A DNA stretch of 36,558 nucleotides from Saprospiraceae bacterium (GCA_020847915.1 JADLBE010000002.1:1-36558), one strand, 5' to 3'; shown: positions 1 to 6,960, counted from the stretch's first letter. Program-made: numbers and translations. Notes: generated by a model from the letters alone, not told the origin.

Positions 1-213
1 ATCATCGGTTTCTACCTGCCTGAGGCAACGGAAGCAACGCTGAACGTGTACGACGAAACGGGTCGCCTGTTGTACAACCAAACGGGAGATTTCGCCAAAG
101 GACACAACGCCTTCACACTGGATAAAGTGCTTGTAAACACCACCGGCTTGCTGTACTACCAGGTTTCGACTTCGGAACACAGCGCGACGATGAAGATGAT
201 ACAAACGAAGTGA
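1..213 (+). CDS. 3' end of a T9SS type A C-terminal-domain protein (partial)
   Basis: The window opens inside a gene; frame 1 reads about 70 codons to a TGA. The visible residues (FYLPEATEATLNVYDETGRL, then NTTGLLYYQVST and a final TMKMIQTK) have the pattern of the Por-secretion-system type A sorting domain: short beta strands, a DxxGRL motif, a GLYYYQ-like strand and a short basic end around K(M)I. Such domains direct export of outer-membrane-crossing cargo through the type IX secretion system and are then cleaved. The functional part of the protein lies outside the window, so cargo identity is unknown. A strong hairpin terminator follows at 286-320 after a short repeat block. Confidence 0.8.
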   Translation: MIGFYLPEATEATLNVYDETGRLLYNQTGDFAKGHNAFTLDKVLVNTTGLLYYQVSTSEHSATMKMIQTK

Positions 214-220
214 TCCTTGA

Positions 221-284
221 CAGGATGACAAGTTCCCACGCTACGCTGGGATGACAAGATCCCACACTTTGCTGGGATGACAAG
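221..284. repeat. Tandem 26-bp units with GGATGACAAG core
   Basis: Two adjacent 26-bp units of the form TCCCACnCTnnGCTGGGATGACAAG, preceded by a partial unit (CAGGATGACAAG). Each unit is an imperfect palindrome (TCCCA...TGGGA). Relatives appear at about 7178-7198 and 11911-11930, and the TGTCAT/ATGACA end is also shared with the hairpins at 5071 and 30576. Seen directly; function unknown. Confidence 0.75.
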
Positions 285-285
285 T

Positions 286-320
286 GCCGCTCCGGGTTTC
301 CGGGGCGGCGCTTTGTTTTT
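286..320 (+). terminator. Intrinsic terminator after the T9SS cargo gene
   Basis: GCCGCTCCGG pairs with CCGGGGCGGC (one G-T pair) around a GTTT loop, then GCTTTGTTTTT. Ten base pairs, GC-rich, with a T-rich tail. It lies about 70 nt after the stop at 213. Confidence 0.85.
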
Positions 321-355
321 CGCTCAAAATCAGTTACTTAGGTTCGGGGGCACTA

Positions 356-418
356 AGTCTATAGACCTGCCAAGTTTTAAGACCTGGAAAGTCTATAGAC
401 TTGGCAGGTCTATAAACT
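356..418. repeat. Inverted repeat with 19-bp arms
   Basis: AGTCTATAGACCTGCCAAG (356-374) is the reverse complement of CTTGGCAGGTCTATAAACT (400-418) except for one base. The 25-nt spacer itself carries part of the arm sequence again (GTCTATAGA). It sits between the terminator at 286-320 and the lipoprotein gene. It resembles dispersed palindromes of the genome rather than a terminator, as no T run follows. Confidence 0.7.
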
Positions 419-499
419 TGGAATGTCCCTTTGTTTTAGTATTTTACAGGCAAATAAATGTCCTGGAAGCCCGAATTCGCAAACGAACAACCTGGAACC

Positions 500-958
500 A
501 TGCGGACCTTCTTTTACCCAATTGCATTCGTAATATCCATCGGTTTTTTTGGAGGCTGCAATAAAACCGAAGACCTCCCACCTTACCCGCAATCAGCATT
601 TGCACCATGCCATGGTGCTACGCGTACCTGGGATGTACCGTCCATTTCTGATTCACTTGTCGGCCAGTGGTTGTGGGTGTACCAGCGTTGTACGGATTTT
701 GATTCCTACGGACACGAAACAGATACCGCCAACCTGGTTATCGACATAAAACCAAACAATACTTTGGTGGTATTTCGACACGGAATACCTTCAGATACCC
801 TGGACTGGCATCTTACCAAAGAGGGAAACGCCTACCACGTCTTCAATAAATCTGGGGGGTCTATTCCAGCTTATGGACGCATTTTTTTCTGCGGTAATGA
901 ATTGATGCTGAACGGATCGTACAGGGACTTGTGCGACAATGTTTTCCGCAGGGAGTAG
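500..958 (+). CDS. Hypothetical lipoprotein, about 152 residues
   Basis: I chose the internal ATG at 500 rather than 458 because it places a signal peptide at the N-terminus: MRTFF, then a hydrophobic run ending in GFFGGC, a plausible lipobox with Cys at about residue 20. The mature protein should be lipid-anchored in the periplasm or outer membrane. The rest (SDSLVGQWLWVYQRC near residue 55, later DLVIDI-like and FRHG strands) looks like the small beta-rich lipocalin-like lipoproteins common in Bacteroidota, where the phrase L-x-G-x-W often opens the fold. That last point is inference. No catalytic motif is visible. It converges on hldD, with a bidirectional hairpin terminator between them. 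Confidence 0.7.
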   Translation: MRTFFYPIAFVISIGFFGGCNKTEDLPPYPQSAFAPCHGATRTWDVPSISDSLVGQWLWVYQRCTDFDSYGHETDTANLVIDIKPNNTLVVFRHGIPSDTLDWHLTKEGNAYHVFNKSGGSIPAYGRIFFCGNELMLNGSYRDLCDNVFRRE

Positions 959-1087
959 TTAGCGGTTAGCAGTTAGCCGTTAGCAGTTAGTAAAAAAGAC
1001 GCCAGCAATGATTCCTGGCGTCTTTTTTACTAACTGCTAACGGCTAACTGCTAACGGCTAACTGCTAACCGCTAACGGCTAACCGCT
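959..1087. repeat. GTTAGC-type short-period repeats forming a ~47-bp inverted repeat
   Basis: GTTAGC/AGTTAGC/CGTTAGC units run from the lipoprotein stop codon to 990, and their reverse complements (GCTAAC units) run from 1029 to 1087, up to the hldD stop codon. With the central terminator the left arm pairs with the right arm for about 41 bp without mismatch, and about 47 bp with one. Seen directly. The period is roughly 7-8 bp with point variation (AGTTAGC, CGTTAGC, GGTTAGC). Confidence 0.85.
992..1028. terminator. Bidirectional intrinsic terminator between convergent genes
   Basis: AAAAAAGACGCCAG pairs perfectly with CTGGCGTCTTTTTT around a 9-nt loop, giving a T run on either strand. It serves both the plus-strand lipoprotein gene and the minus-strand hldD. 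Confidence 0.88.
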
Positions 1088-1089
1088 AA

Positions 1090-2064
1090 TCACCAAATCT
1101 TCTCTTCCAGCAAATACCGCTGCACATAATCCTCAATACCTTCTTCCAACCCGAAAAACGGCTGGTGGTATCCGGCGGCGCGCGCTTTTTTCATGTCAGC
1201 TTCTGTGAAATACTGGTAGGTATCGCGGATGTCGATGGGTGTATCCACAAAACTGATTTCAGGTTCCAGTCCCATGGCGTGGAAGGTGCCTTTGGCCAGG
1301 TCGAGGAACGGACGTGCTTTGCCTGTGCCGAGGTTGTAAATGCCGTCTGCCGGCTTTTTTTCCAGAAAAAACAACAGTAAGTCCACCACGTCTTTTACAT
1401 AAATAAAATCACGGCTTTGTTCGCCGTCGCGGTAATCGGACCGGTGTGACCGGAACAACTTCATGGCGCCCGTGGCTTTGATTTGCCGGCAAGTGTGGAA
1501 AATCACCGATGCCATGCGGCCTTTGTGGTATTCGTTCGGACCGTAAACATTGAAAAACTTAAATCCCGCCCAGTGGGGTGGGGCAACGCCTGCCGCAATT
1601 TGCTGGAGCACCCACACATCAAAATCCTGTTTCGATTGTCCGTATGGATTCAGAGGCTTCAACTCCGGAATGAGGGTATGATCGTCCGTATAACCGAGCT
1701 CACCCAGTCCGTAAGTAGCTGCACTGCTGGCGTACAACAGGGGTTTGGGGAAAGCGCAACACATCATCCAAACGGCTTTGGAGTATTCCAGGTTGAGCTC
1801 GTCGAAGATGCGGGTGTCCATTTCCGTGGTATCGGTACGTGCCCCCAGGTGGATCACAGCGTCTACATCGGCGTGGTTGCGCTCGAACCAGCGTATGAAG
1901 TTGTTGCGATGTACTTCGCCCCAAATTTTTTTGCCTTCGAGGTTACGGTTTTTGTCGGGGCGACTGAAGTCGTCGACCACCAGAATGTCTTCATACCCTG
2001 CATCAAGCAGGCGGCGCACCATGCAGGAACCAATAAATCCGGCAGCTCCGGTAACTACAATCAT
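1090..2064 (-). CDS. hldD: ADP-L-glycero-D-manno-heptose-6-epimerase
   Basis: The product (about 324 residues, close to the family length of ~310-330) is an NAD(P)-dependent extended short-chain dehydrogenase. It inverts C6 of ADP-D-glycero-manno-heptose to make the heptose donor for the LPS inner core; it acts in the cytoplasm. The N-terminus has the dinucleotide motif GAAGFIGS (residues 6-13), then YASSAATYG (111-119), the catalytic Tyr141 and Lys145 in NPYGQSK, and FFNVYGPNEYHKGRMAS, which closely matches HldD. The start at 2064 is preferred over the upstream codon of the ORF call because MIVVTGAAGF is the normal family start and a TACCTTTG promoter box lies just upstream. The gene is divergent from lpxH, another lipid A/LPS enzyme, and both share a mirrored upstream region. 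Confidence 0.92.
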   Translation of the reverse strand: MIVVTGAAGFIGSCMVRRLLDAGYEDILVVDDFSRPDKNRNLEGKKIWGEVHRNNFIRWFERNHADVDAVIHLGARTDTTEMDTRIFDELNLEYSKAVWMMCCAFPKPLLYASSAATYGLGELGYTDDHTLIPELKPLNPYGQSKQDFDVWVLQQIAAGVAPPHWAGFKFFNVYGPNEYHKGRMASVIFHTCRQIKATGAMKLFRSHRSDYRDGEQSRDFIYVKDVVDLLLFFLEKKPADGIYNLGTGKARPFLDLAKGTFHAMGLEPEISFVDTPIDIRDTYQYFTEADMKKARAAGYHQPFFGLEEGIEDYVQRYLLEEKIW

Positions 2065-2077
2065 AACGAAATTTTTG

Positions 2078-2085
2078 CAAAGGTA
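2078..2085 (-). promoter_or_regulatory. Bacteroidota-type -7 box for hldD
   Basis: TACCTTTG on the minus strand, 13 nt before the chosen ATG. It matches the TAnnTTTG consensus of the Bacteroidota primary sigma factor. No clear -33 TTG was found. Confidence 0.65.
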
Positions 2086-2275
2086 AATCAGGATTTGATC
2101 AGGATTTGCAGGATTAAAGGATTTGCAGGATTTTGGCTTCGAAGTACGGACCAACGGTTCATACAATAGGCTATTTGCTCAATATTTAATCAAAATGCAC
2201 CAAACAAGCAACCAATGTCCCGTTCTTCGAAGCCGAAATCCTGCAAATCCTGCAAATCCTGATCGAATCCTGATT

Positions 2276-2283
2276 TACCTTTG
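2276..2283 (+). promoter_or_regulatory. Bacteroidota-type -7 box for lpxH
   Basis: TACCTTTG ends 5 nt before the lpxH ATG. Transcription would then begin at or next to the start codon, so the mRNA may be leaderless. Confidence 0.65.
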
Positions 2284-2288
2284 CCCCG

Positions 2289-3065
2289 ATGTCCAAAACC
2301 TATTTCGCTTCCGATTTTCACCTCGGCGCCAATGCGCGCCTGTCCTCTGCCGAGCGCGAGAAACAAATGGTGCGTTGGCTCGAAGCTTCAGCGCCCGACG
2401 CCGACGCCATTTACCTGATGGGCGACATCTTCGAATTTTGGTTCGAGTACAAAACCACGGTGCCCAAAGGATACACACGCCTCCTGGGGTGTTTGGCTCG
2501 CCTGCGCGACAGCGGTGTACCCATCCATGCTTTTACCGGCAACCACGACCTGTGGATGTTTGGTTATTTTGAAGCAGAACTGGGTATCCCGGTGTACAAA
2601 GCGCCCATTCAAATCAATATTGGAGGAAAACAGTTTTTTCTGGGTCACGGCGATGGACTCGGTCCGGGCGACATGGGTTACAAACGTATGAAAAAGGTGT
2701 TTACCCACCCGTTGTCGCAGGCACTTTTCCGGTGGCTGCACCCCGACCTTGGAAACAGACTCGCACATTTTGCTTCGCAAACAAGCCGGGCAGCTACGCC
2801 GCCCGAAGAACGCGACTGGCTCGGGGAAGACAAAGAATGGCTTCTTCAGTATTGCCTGCGTAAAATCAGCCGGGGCGTCGAACCGGATTATTTCGTGTTC
2901 GGGCACCGTCATCTGCCCATCCACTGGCAACTACCCAACGGACGCAGCCAATACGTGAACCTCGGTGAATGGATGTTTTCCAATTCGTACGGCGTTTTCG
3001 ACGGACAAAACCTAAACCTTCATTTTTGGGAAAATGAAAATGGCCGTGTGGTGCGGAACTTTTAA
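2289..3065 (+). CDS. lpxH: UDP-2,3-diacylglucosamine diphosphatase-like metallophosphoesterase
   Basis: A 258-residue calcineurin-like phosphoesterase with the full set of two-metal motifs: SDFHLG (Asp9, His11), GDIFEFW (Asp46), GNHD (84-87), LGHGDG (His120) and FGHRH (His206, His208). The GDxFEFW form and overall length fit the LpxH branch, which cleaves UDP-2,3-diacylglucosamine to lipid X on the cytoplasmic face of the inner membrane during lipid A synthesis. Its divergent neighbour hldD makes the heptose donor for the same molecule, which supports the LPS role. Assignment as LpxH rather than another phosphoesterase is good but not certain, because the helical-cap sequence differs from the enterobacterial enzyme. 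Confidence 0.82.
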   Translation: MSKTYFASDFHLGANARLSSAEREKQMVRWLEASAPDADAIYLMGDIFEFWFEYKTTVPKGYTRLLGCLARLRDSGVPIHAFTGNHDLWMFGYFEAELGIPVYKAPIQINIGGKQFFLGHGDGLGPGDMGYKRMKKVFTHPLSQALFRWLHPDLGNRLAHFASQTSRAATPPEERDWLGEDKEWLLQYCLRKISRGVEPDYFVFGHRHLPIHWQLPNGRSQYVNLGEWMFSNSYGVFDGQNLNLHFWENENGRVVRNF

Positions 3066-3097
3066 GGAGCAATCGGTGTCTAACCAAAAAAAACTCC

Positions 3098-3616
3098 ATG
3101 CTGGAAAATGAACAATTGCGGATCGTTTGCTGCGATCTCCCTATGGCCCAGGCGGTGATCCTTGGCGACAATGAATCCCTGGCACAGTTGCTGAGCTGCA
3201 GTATCCCGGAGGTATGGACCGAGTTCGGTGCTCCGGCTTTTCAGTGGACCGTTGACCAACTATCCCAAAATCCTGATTCAGCCGGTTGGTGGAGTTATTT
3301 GCCCATTTTAAAAGAAAACAATACCCTCGTAGGTTCGTGCGGCTACAAAGGGCCGGCCAACGAAGATGGTATGGTGGAAATCGGTTACGAAGTAGCCCGC
3401 GATTACCGCAACCGCGGCATTGCCGGCGCCATGGTGGACTTGCTTGTTCAGCATGCCTTTGCAAACAGCCATGTAACCACCGTTTGGGCCCATACGCTGG
3501 CTGAAGAGAACGCTTCGGTGCATGTTTTAAGGCGAAACGGGTTTGTTTTTACAGGCGCCCATGAAGATCCGGACGACGGGCCAATCTGGCGCTGGGAGAA
3601 AATGCGAGGGCAATAA
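3098..3616 (+). CDS. GNAT-family N-acetyltransferase
   Basis: A 172-residue protein with a single GNAT fold. The acetyl-CoA-binding motif A is the strand EIGYEVARDYR followed by RNRGIAGAM (about residues 99-111), which fits R/Q-x-x-G-x-G/A. The later HVLRRNGFVFTG is the usual motif B end (N-x-x-x-x-x-L-E-K-x-G-F type). It most resembles the RimJ/RimL-like acetyltransferases (Acetyltransf_3) that modify protein N-termini or small amines; the substrate cannot be told from sequence. It starts 32 nt after lpxH and may be co-transcribed with it. No other partner gene is evident. Confidence 0.8.
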   Translation: MLENEQLRIVCCDLPMAQAVILGDNESLAQLLSCSIPEVWTEFGAPAFQWTVDQLSQNPDSAGWWSYLPILKENNTLVGSCGYKGPANEDGMVEIGYEVARDYRNRGIAGAMVDLLVQHAFANSHVTTVWAHTLAEENASVHVLRRNGFVFTGAHEDPDDGPIWRWEKMRGQ

Positions 3617-3641
3617 ACTTTCAAATTTTGTAGAAATTCGC

Positions 3642-3649
3642 TACTTTTG
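3642..3649 (+). promoter_or_regulatory. Possible -7 box before the DUF433 gene
   Basis: TACTTTTG fits TAnnTTTG and lies 18 nt before the ATG at 3668. No well-spaced -33 element is clear. Confidence 0.5.
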
Positions 3650-3667
3650 TTTTAAATTATCTTCAGA

Positions 3668-3892
3668 ATGTACATTTATAAAAACATCATAACCATTGAA
3701 CCTGGCAAGCGAAGTGGTAAACCTTGCATCCGCGGAATGCGTATCACGGTGGAAGATATACTTCACTGGTTAGCATCAGATATGACGTTTGATGATATTC
3801 TTCAAGATTTTCCAGAGCTTACTAAGGAGGATTTGGTAGCGGCACTTGAATTTGCCGCACTTCGTCAGCAACGAACTGTTATCGCTGCATGA
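3668..3892 (+). CDS. DUF433 antitoxin-like protein
   Basis: A 74-residue protein matching the DUF433 family: the PGKRSGKPCIRGMRITV block (about residues 12-28), VEDILHWLASDMTFDDILQDFP, and a C-terminal helix ending in ALEFAA. DUF433 proteins carry a compact helix-turn-helix-like fold and are commonly encoded directly before a DUF5615 PIN-like protein, as here. The pair is usually interpreted as a VapBC-like toxin-antitoxin module. The next gene starts at 3889 and overlaps the stop codon (ATGA), which indicates translational coupling. The antitoxin frame is intact and of normal length, although its partner is broken. Confidence 0.85.
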   Translation: MYIYKNIITIEPGKRSGKPCIRGMRITVEDILHWLASDMTFDDILQDFPELTKEDLVAALEFAALRQQRTVIAA

Positions 3893-4226
3893 ATGTCCTA
3901 ATTGACCAAAATATCTCCCATCGCATCATTCCATACATACAAGTCCTATTTACCAAGTCAAACATGTAAGGGATATTGGCATGATGGATGCATTTGATTT
4001 ACCTTTATTTATGGAAGCAAGAAAGCTCGGTTTTCATGCTGTAATAACCCAGGATGAAGATTTCTACAACATACTTCTTGCCCAGGGAGTCCCTCCTAAA
4101 ATAATATGGCTAAGGGTAGGAAATCGATCGACAGCTCATTTGGGAGGCATTTTAATGCATAACGCTGATGCCATCTGTTCTCTTTTCGAAGATCCGGAAC
4201 AAGATTGCCTGGAAATCTACAGTTAG
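3889..4226 (+). pseudogene. Frameshifted DUF5615 PIN-like toxin gene
   Basis: Translation from 3889 gives MNVLIDQNISHRIIPYIQVL and then runs into TAA at 3967. The sequence resumes in another frame as VRDIGMMDAFDLPLFMEARK, ITQDEDF, PPKIIWLRVGN and a C-terminal helix. Joined, the two parts make a typical DUF5615 protein of about 112 residues, with the N-terminal LIDQNIS acidic motif and the TQDEDF acidic motif expected for a PIN-like nuclease. The break sits at TTTACCAAGTCAAACATGTAAG, where restoring one C (AACCATGTAAG) would rejoin the frames with the expected His-Val-Arg-Asp. The simplest reading is a one-base deletion; a sequencing error is the alternative. The ORF track shows only the downstream piece (3981-4226). 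Its stop overlaps the convergent hydrolase stop by 3 nt. Confidence 0.82.
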
Positions 4227-5035
4227 GGCGTAAACACCCTGTTGCTGATCAGGTGTTCCATCAGTTCCTCATTCACCACCCTGTGTCCCGTGTCCTCTAT
4301 CACAAACAAACGCACATTGGGCAGTCCCTCCGTCATTTTGCGCAATGACTTCAAACGAATCATCTCGTCGTTGTTGCCGAAATAAATATCGATCGGCAAA
4401 TTGTGCTCGCGCCAAAGGGCTTTGATGCGGCGGCGTCGCAGGTAAAAACTGTTGAGTGCAAGCCAGCATCCAAAAGTGCGGCGGAAACGTTCGGGACGGG
4501 TGAGGTTGCTGGCTATGAAATGGTTGATCAATGGTGGAACCACACCCAGTTTGCGTCCGGTTGAGGTAAGTTTTAAAAACCAGTCGGGCCGCTGGAGGGC
4601 GCCATACATCCAATTTCTCACCCCCATTGGCACACGTACGGCCACCGACATGCCCTGGGTATTGATGCCGTCGGGCGACAGCAGGTACAATTTGTCCAAA
4701 TGGGGTTCAAGTTCGGGAAGCAGGGCAAGGGTCAGCCGGCCTCCAAAGCTGAAAGCCATCATGGAAAGCCTGTCCTGGTTTTCATGTTGCATGACCTGCC
4801 TTACGATCTGCAGCAGGTCTTCCTTGGTAAACGTACGCGGAGTCCACTCCGTTTGTCCGTGAAAAGGCAAGTCGATGGCCACCACCGTATACAATTCGGC
4901 AAGGGCGTCTTCCAAAACGGCAAACATACGTGCACGATCGCCAAAACCATGAAGTGCCACCAGCAGCCGTGGGCCATGCCCAAAACGCAACGCATGCACT
5001 TTACCGTTCGTATGTTCAAAAAAAATGGATTCCAT
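4223..5035 (-). CDS. Alpha/beta-hydrolase fold protein
   Basis: A 270-residue alpha/beta hydrolase. Visible landmarks are the oxyanion-strand motif LLVALHGFGD (about 24-33), the strand VVAIDLPFHGQT (51-62), the nucleophile elbow AFSFGG with Ser96, Asp223 in GNNDEM and His251 in DTGHRV, which together complete a Ser-Asp-His triad. The elbow lacks the first small residue of G-x-S-x-G (A-F-S-F-G), which the family tolerates. A lid of roughly 80 residues (about 120-205, Arg-rich) is inserted. No signal peptide, so probably cytoplasmic. Substrate unknown. It lies downstream of the response regulator on the same strand but is separated from it by a perfect 38-bp hairpin. Confidence 0.78.
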   Translation of the reverse strand: MESIFFEHTNGKVHALRFGHGPRLLVALHGFGDRARMFAVLEDALAELYTVVAIDLPFHGQTEWTPRTFTKEDLLQIVRQVMQHENQDRLSMMAFSFGGRLTLALLPELEPHLDKLYLLSPDGINTQGMSVAVRVPMGVRNWMYGALQRPDWFLKLTSTGRKLGVVPPLINHFIASNLTRPERFRRTFGCWLALNSFYLRRRRIKALWREHNLPIDIYFGNNDEMIRLKSLRKMTEGLPNVRLFVIEDTGHRVVNEELMEHLISNRVFTP

Positions 5036-5070
5036 AAAATTTCAAAGCAATCAAAACAATTTAACCTGTA

Positions 5071-5149
5071 AATGTCATTTCGGCCTCCCGGTGCCTGTTT
5101 TTTTTGCCTGCGGCAAAAAAAACAGGCACCGGGAGGCCGAAATGACATT
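5071..5149. terminator. Perfect 38-bp hairpin, probable terminator of the response regulator gene
   Basis: AATGTCATTTCGGCCTCCCG... (5071-5108) is exactly complementary to 5112-5149 with a TGC loop. Internal T8/A8 runs flank the loop side. It lies 12 nt beyond the minus-strand response-regulator stop. Such length and perfection exceed what termination needs. Its ends share TGTCAT with other palindromic repeats here, so it may be a dispersed element that also terminates. Confidence 0.75.
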
Positions 5150-5160
5150 CCCCTAACACC

Positions 5161-5859
5161 CTAATCCACCTTAAACTTAAACCCTACACCGTGGATGTTC
5201 TCAATTTTGATGCGTTCGTCCTGACTCAGGTATTTGCGGAGCCTTGAAATAAACACATCCAGGCTTCTTCCGAGGAAATAATCGTCTTTACCCCAAATGG
5301 TTTCAAGTATAAAGGACCGTTTGACCACCTGGTTGCGGTTTTCATGAAGCAATTTGAGCAGGTCGGCTTCTTTTTGGGTAAGCGTTTCTACATCGTCGCC
5401 AAAAGCCAGACTGAGGTTTTTGTAGTCGAAGTTGTACAGTCCGATGCCCGATGGGGTATTGATCTTAAGGATGTTGGTGTATTTGGAGCGGCGCAGGAAG
5501 ATGTCGATTTTCAGCAGCAGTTCTTCGATACTGAAAGGTTTGGTGATGTAATCGTCGGCGCCGATGGTAAGGCCGTGGATTTTATCCTGCTTCATGCTTT
5601 TGGCGCTGAGAAACAGAATAGGCACCTGATCGTCGCGTTGGCGAATTTCCTGGGCCAGGGTAAAGCCGTCGACTTCGGGAAGCATAACATCCAGGATGCA
5701 AAGGTCGAAATTTTGGCCGCTGCGAATGGTATCAAGCGCTATGCGACCGTCTTCGCAATACGTTACTTTATAGCCGTTGAGTTCGAGGTTGTCGCGGGTA
5801 ACGAAGCTGAGGCTTTCATCATCTTCTACATACAACAGGTGCGCTTTGGGTTCGGACAT
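5161..5859 (-). CDS. OmpR/PhoB-family response regulator
   Basis: A 232-residue two-domain regulator. The receiver (about 1-120) has the acidic pair Asp13-Asp14, the phospho-acceptor Asp57 in CILDVMLP, the switch residues in FLSAKS, and TKPF. The C-terminal winged helix (about 135-232) has EADLLKLL, a recognition-helix region with DVFISRLRKYL and the wing IHGVGFKF, all typical of Trans_reg_C. It should bind promoter DNA when phosphorylated by a membrane histidine kinase. No kinase gene is adjacent on either side, so the partner is encoded elsewhere (RprX/RprY-type pairs are the nearest Bacteroidota comparison; this is inference). Confidence 0.92.
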   Translation of the reverse strand: MSEPKAHLLYVEDDESLSFVTRDNLELNGYKVTYCEDGRIALDTIRSGQNFDLCILDVMLPEVDGFTLAQEIRQRDDQVPILFLSAKSMKQDKIHGLTIGADDYITKPFSIEELLLKIDIFLRRSKYTNILKINTPSGIGLYNFDYKNLSLAFGDDVETLTQKEADLLKLLHENRNQVVKRSFILETIWGKDDYFLGRSLDVFISRLRKYLSQDERIKIENIHGVGFKFKVD

Positions 5860-5909
5860 GGCGTTCGTTGGGAATTGTTGAACAAGTTAGGATAAATAGA
5901 GCAACAGGG

Positions 5910-5917
5910 CAAACATA
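5910..5917 (-). promoter_or_regulatory. Possible -7 box for the response regulator
   Basis: TATGTTTG on the minus strand fits TAnnTTTG, about 50 nt before the ATG at 5859. Confidence 0.5.
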
Positions 5918-5952
5918 ATTAAAATGCCTGACATGGTAGGGCAGGAGAGCGG

Positions 5953-6579
5953 TCATGTCTTTTTACGCACCATCATAAGTCCGTCGCGCAGGGGGAGGAT
6001 GAGGTTTTCCACGCGTGGGTCGGCGTGTACGTGTGCGTTGAAGTTGCGCAGGTAAATGGCCGTTGCGTCGGAAGAAAGTGGGTTGGGCACCTTGCCGTCC
6101 CACAAAACGTTGTCGATGAGCAAAAATCCGCCTGGCCGAAGCCTGGGCAGCAGGAGTTCGTAGTGGTTAAGGTAGTCGAGCTTGCCGGCGTCGAGGAACA
6201 CGAGGTCGAAAGGTTCGTCGCCGAGTGTGGGTACGATGGAGGCGGCATCGCCGTGGTGCAGGGAGATTTTGTGGTTCAATCCTGCTTTGGCGACAAATTC
6301 GCGAAAGATGGGTCCCAGTTCGTCGTCTACTTCGATGGTGTGCAGGTGCCCGTCGTGTGGCAGGCCCTGGGCGAGACAGATGCTGGCATAACCGGTAAAG
6401 GCGCCAATTTCCAATATCCTGCGGGGCTGCAACATGTGGCTTATGAATTGCAAAAGCAGTCCCTGGTGGGGACCCGACATCATTTGTGGGCTGATGGTGC
6501 GCAAGTGGGTGGCGCGTTCGAGCTCCTGAAGCACCGGAAGGGGAGGGGAGCTAAGCTCGGCACAGTAAGAATGGATCAT
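5953..6579 (-). CDS. Class I SAM-dependent O-methyltransferase (Methyltransf_3 family)
   Basis: A 208-residue enzyme of the caffeoyl-CoA/catechol O-methyltransferase-like family. Motif I LEIGAFTGYAS (about 56-66) binds S-adenosylmethionine; TIEVDDE (81-87) supplies the acidic residue for the ribose; DLVFLDAGKLDYLNHYE (125-141) and LLIDNVLWDGKV (153-164) carry the Asp130, Asp156 and Asn157 that coordinate the catalytic metal in this family. The short N-terminus with SGPHQG is also typical. It is likely a cytoplasmic metal-dependent O-methyltransferase; the acceptor is not predictable. It is followed by the response regulator on the same strand after 93 nt that include that gene's own promoter candidate. 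Confidence 0.88.
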   Translation of the reverse strand: MIHSYCAELSSPPLPVLQELERATHLRTISPQMMSGPHQGLLLQFISHMLQPRRILEIGAFTGYASICLAQGLPHDGHLHTIEVDDELGPIFREFVAKAGLNHKISLHHGDAASIVPTLGDEPFDLVFLDAGKLDYLNHYELLLPRLRPGGFLLIDNVLWDGKVPNPLSSDATAIYLRNFNAHVHADPRVENLILPLRDGLMMVRKKT

Positions 6580-6590
6580 GGCAGTTCAGT

Positions 6591-6637
6591 GTTCGGTGTT
6601 CGGAGTTTGAAGTTTGTAGTTCGGAGGTTTTTGAATG
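6591..6637. repeat. GTTCGG-type short-period repeat upstream of the O-methyltransferase
   Basis: GTTCGGTGTTCGGAGTTTGAAGTTTGTAGTTCGGAGG: variants of a 7-bp unit G-T-T-C-G-G-A. The same family occurs at 22724-22750, inside hisDC (32198-32225 and 32536-32567) and just before hisB. The remainder of 6638-6774 has no feature I can identify. Confidence 0.65.
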
Positions 6638-6774
6638 GGAGGTTCGTTGCGCGCAAAATCGAAGTTTTTGCCACCAAATTCCACCTTTTGGGGCCAACAT
6701 TCCGCACCCAACCCCCTCGCTTCACTTTTTTCATTTTTTTTTTAAAATTAGTTTTTCTGTTTCCAGGTTTTATT

Positions 6775-6782
6775 TACCTTTG
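6775..6782 (+). promoter_or_regulatory. Promoter -7 box for the tRNA-tuf cluster
   Basis: TACCTTTG, the exact Bacteroidota consensus, about 86 nt before the first tRNA, preceded by a long T-rich tract (6725-6760). It is the best promoter candidate for the whole tRNA-tuf transcript. Confidence 0.7.
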
Positions 6783-6867
6783 CACTCGCTTTTCGAAAAG
6801 GGGTAATTACCCTGCTTGAAAAAAGTTGATTGAAAGATGTTTTCGCCTGTGGAGGCCTAAGGAATTG

Positions 6868-6940
6868 GCCAGTGTAGCTCAGTTGGTAGAGCAGCTGATT
6901 TGTAATCAGCTGGTCGGGGGTTCGAGTCCCTCCACTGGCT
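6868..6940 (+). tRNA. tRNA-Thr (anticodon TGT)
   Basis: Full cloverleaf: acceptor GCCAGTG/CACTGGC, D arm GCTCAGTTGGTAGAGC, anticodon arm GCTGA-TTTGTAA-TCAGC with anticodon TGT, T arm GGGGGTTCGAGTCCCTC. CCA is not encoded. First gene of the cluster. Confidence 0.95.
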
Positions 6941-6960
6941 CTAAGGAGTGGCGAATGAGG

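Larger units (their letters stand above)
2078..2283. repeat. Long imperfect inverted repeat spanning the hldD/lpxH divergent promoter region
   Basis: The left arm (2078-2144) and right arm (2225-2283) are imperfect reverse complements over about 60 bp. Both run from the TACCTTTG box through AAATCAGGATT and GATCAGGATTTGCAGGATT units to a shared TTCGAAG end. The arms differ by one extra repeat-like stretch and a few substitutions. The intervening 80 bp has no obvious structure. The two divergent genes therefore have near-identical upstream DNA. Confidence 0.85.

Noticed and set aside
277-564. 95-codon ORF across the terminator and palindrome
   Set aside because: It runs through a terminator hairpin and an inverted repeat and overlaps the lipoprotein start; composition is not coding-like.
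1483-2169. 228-codon plus-strand ORF opposite hldD
   Set aside because: Antisense of a gene with a complete HldD motif set.
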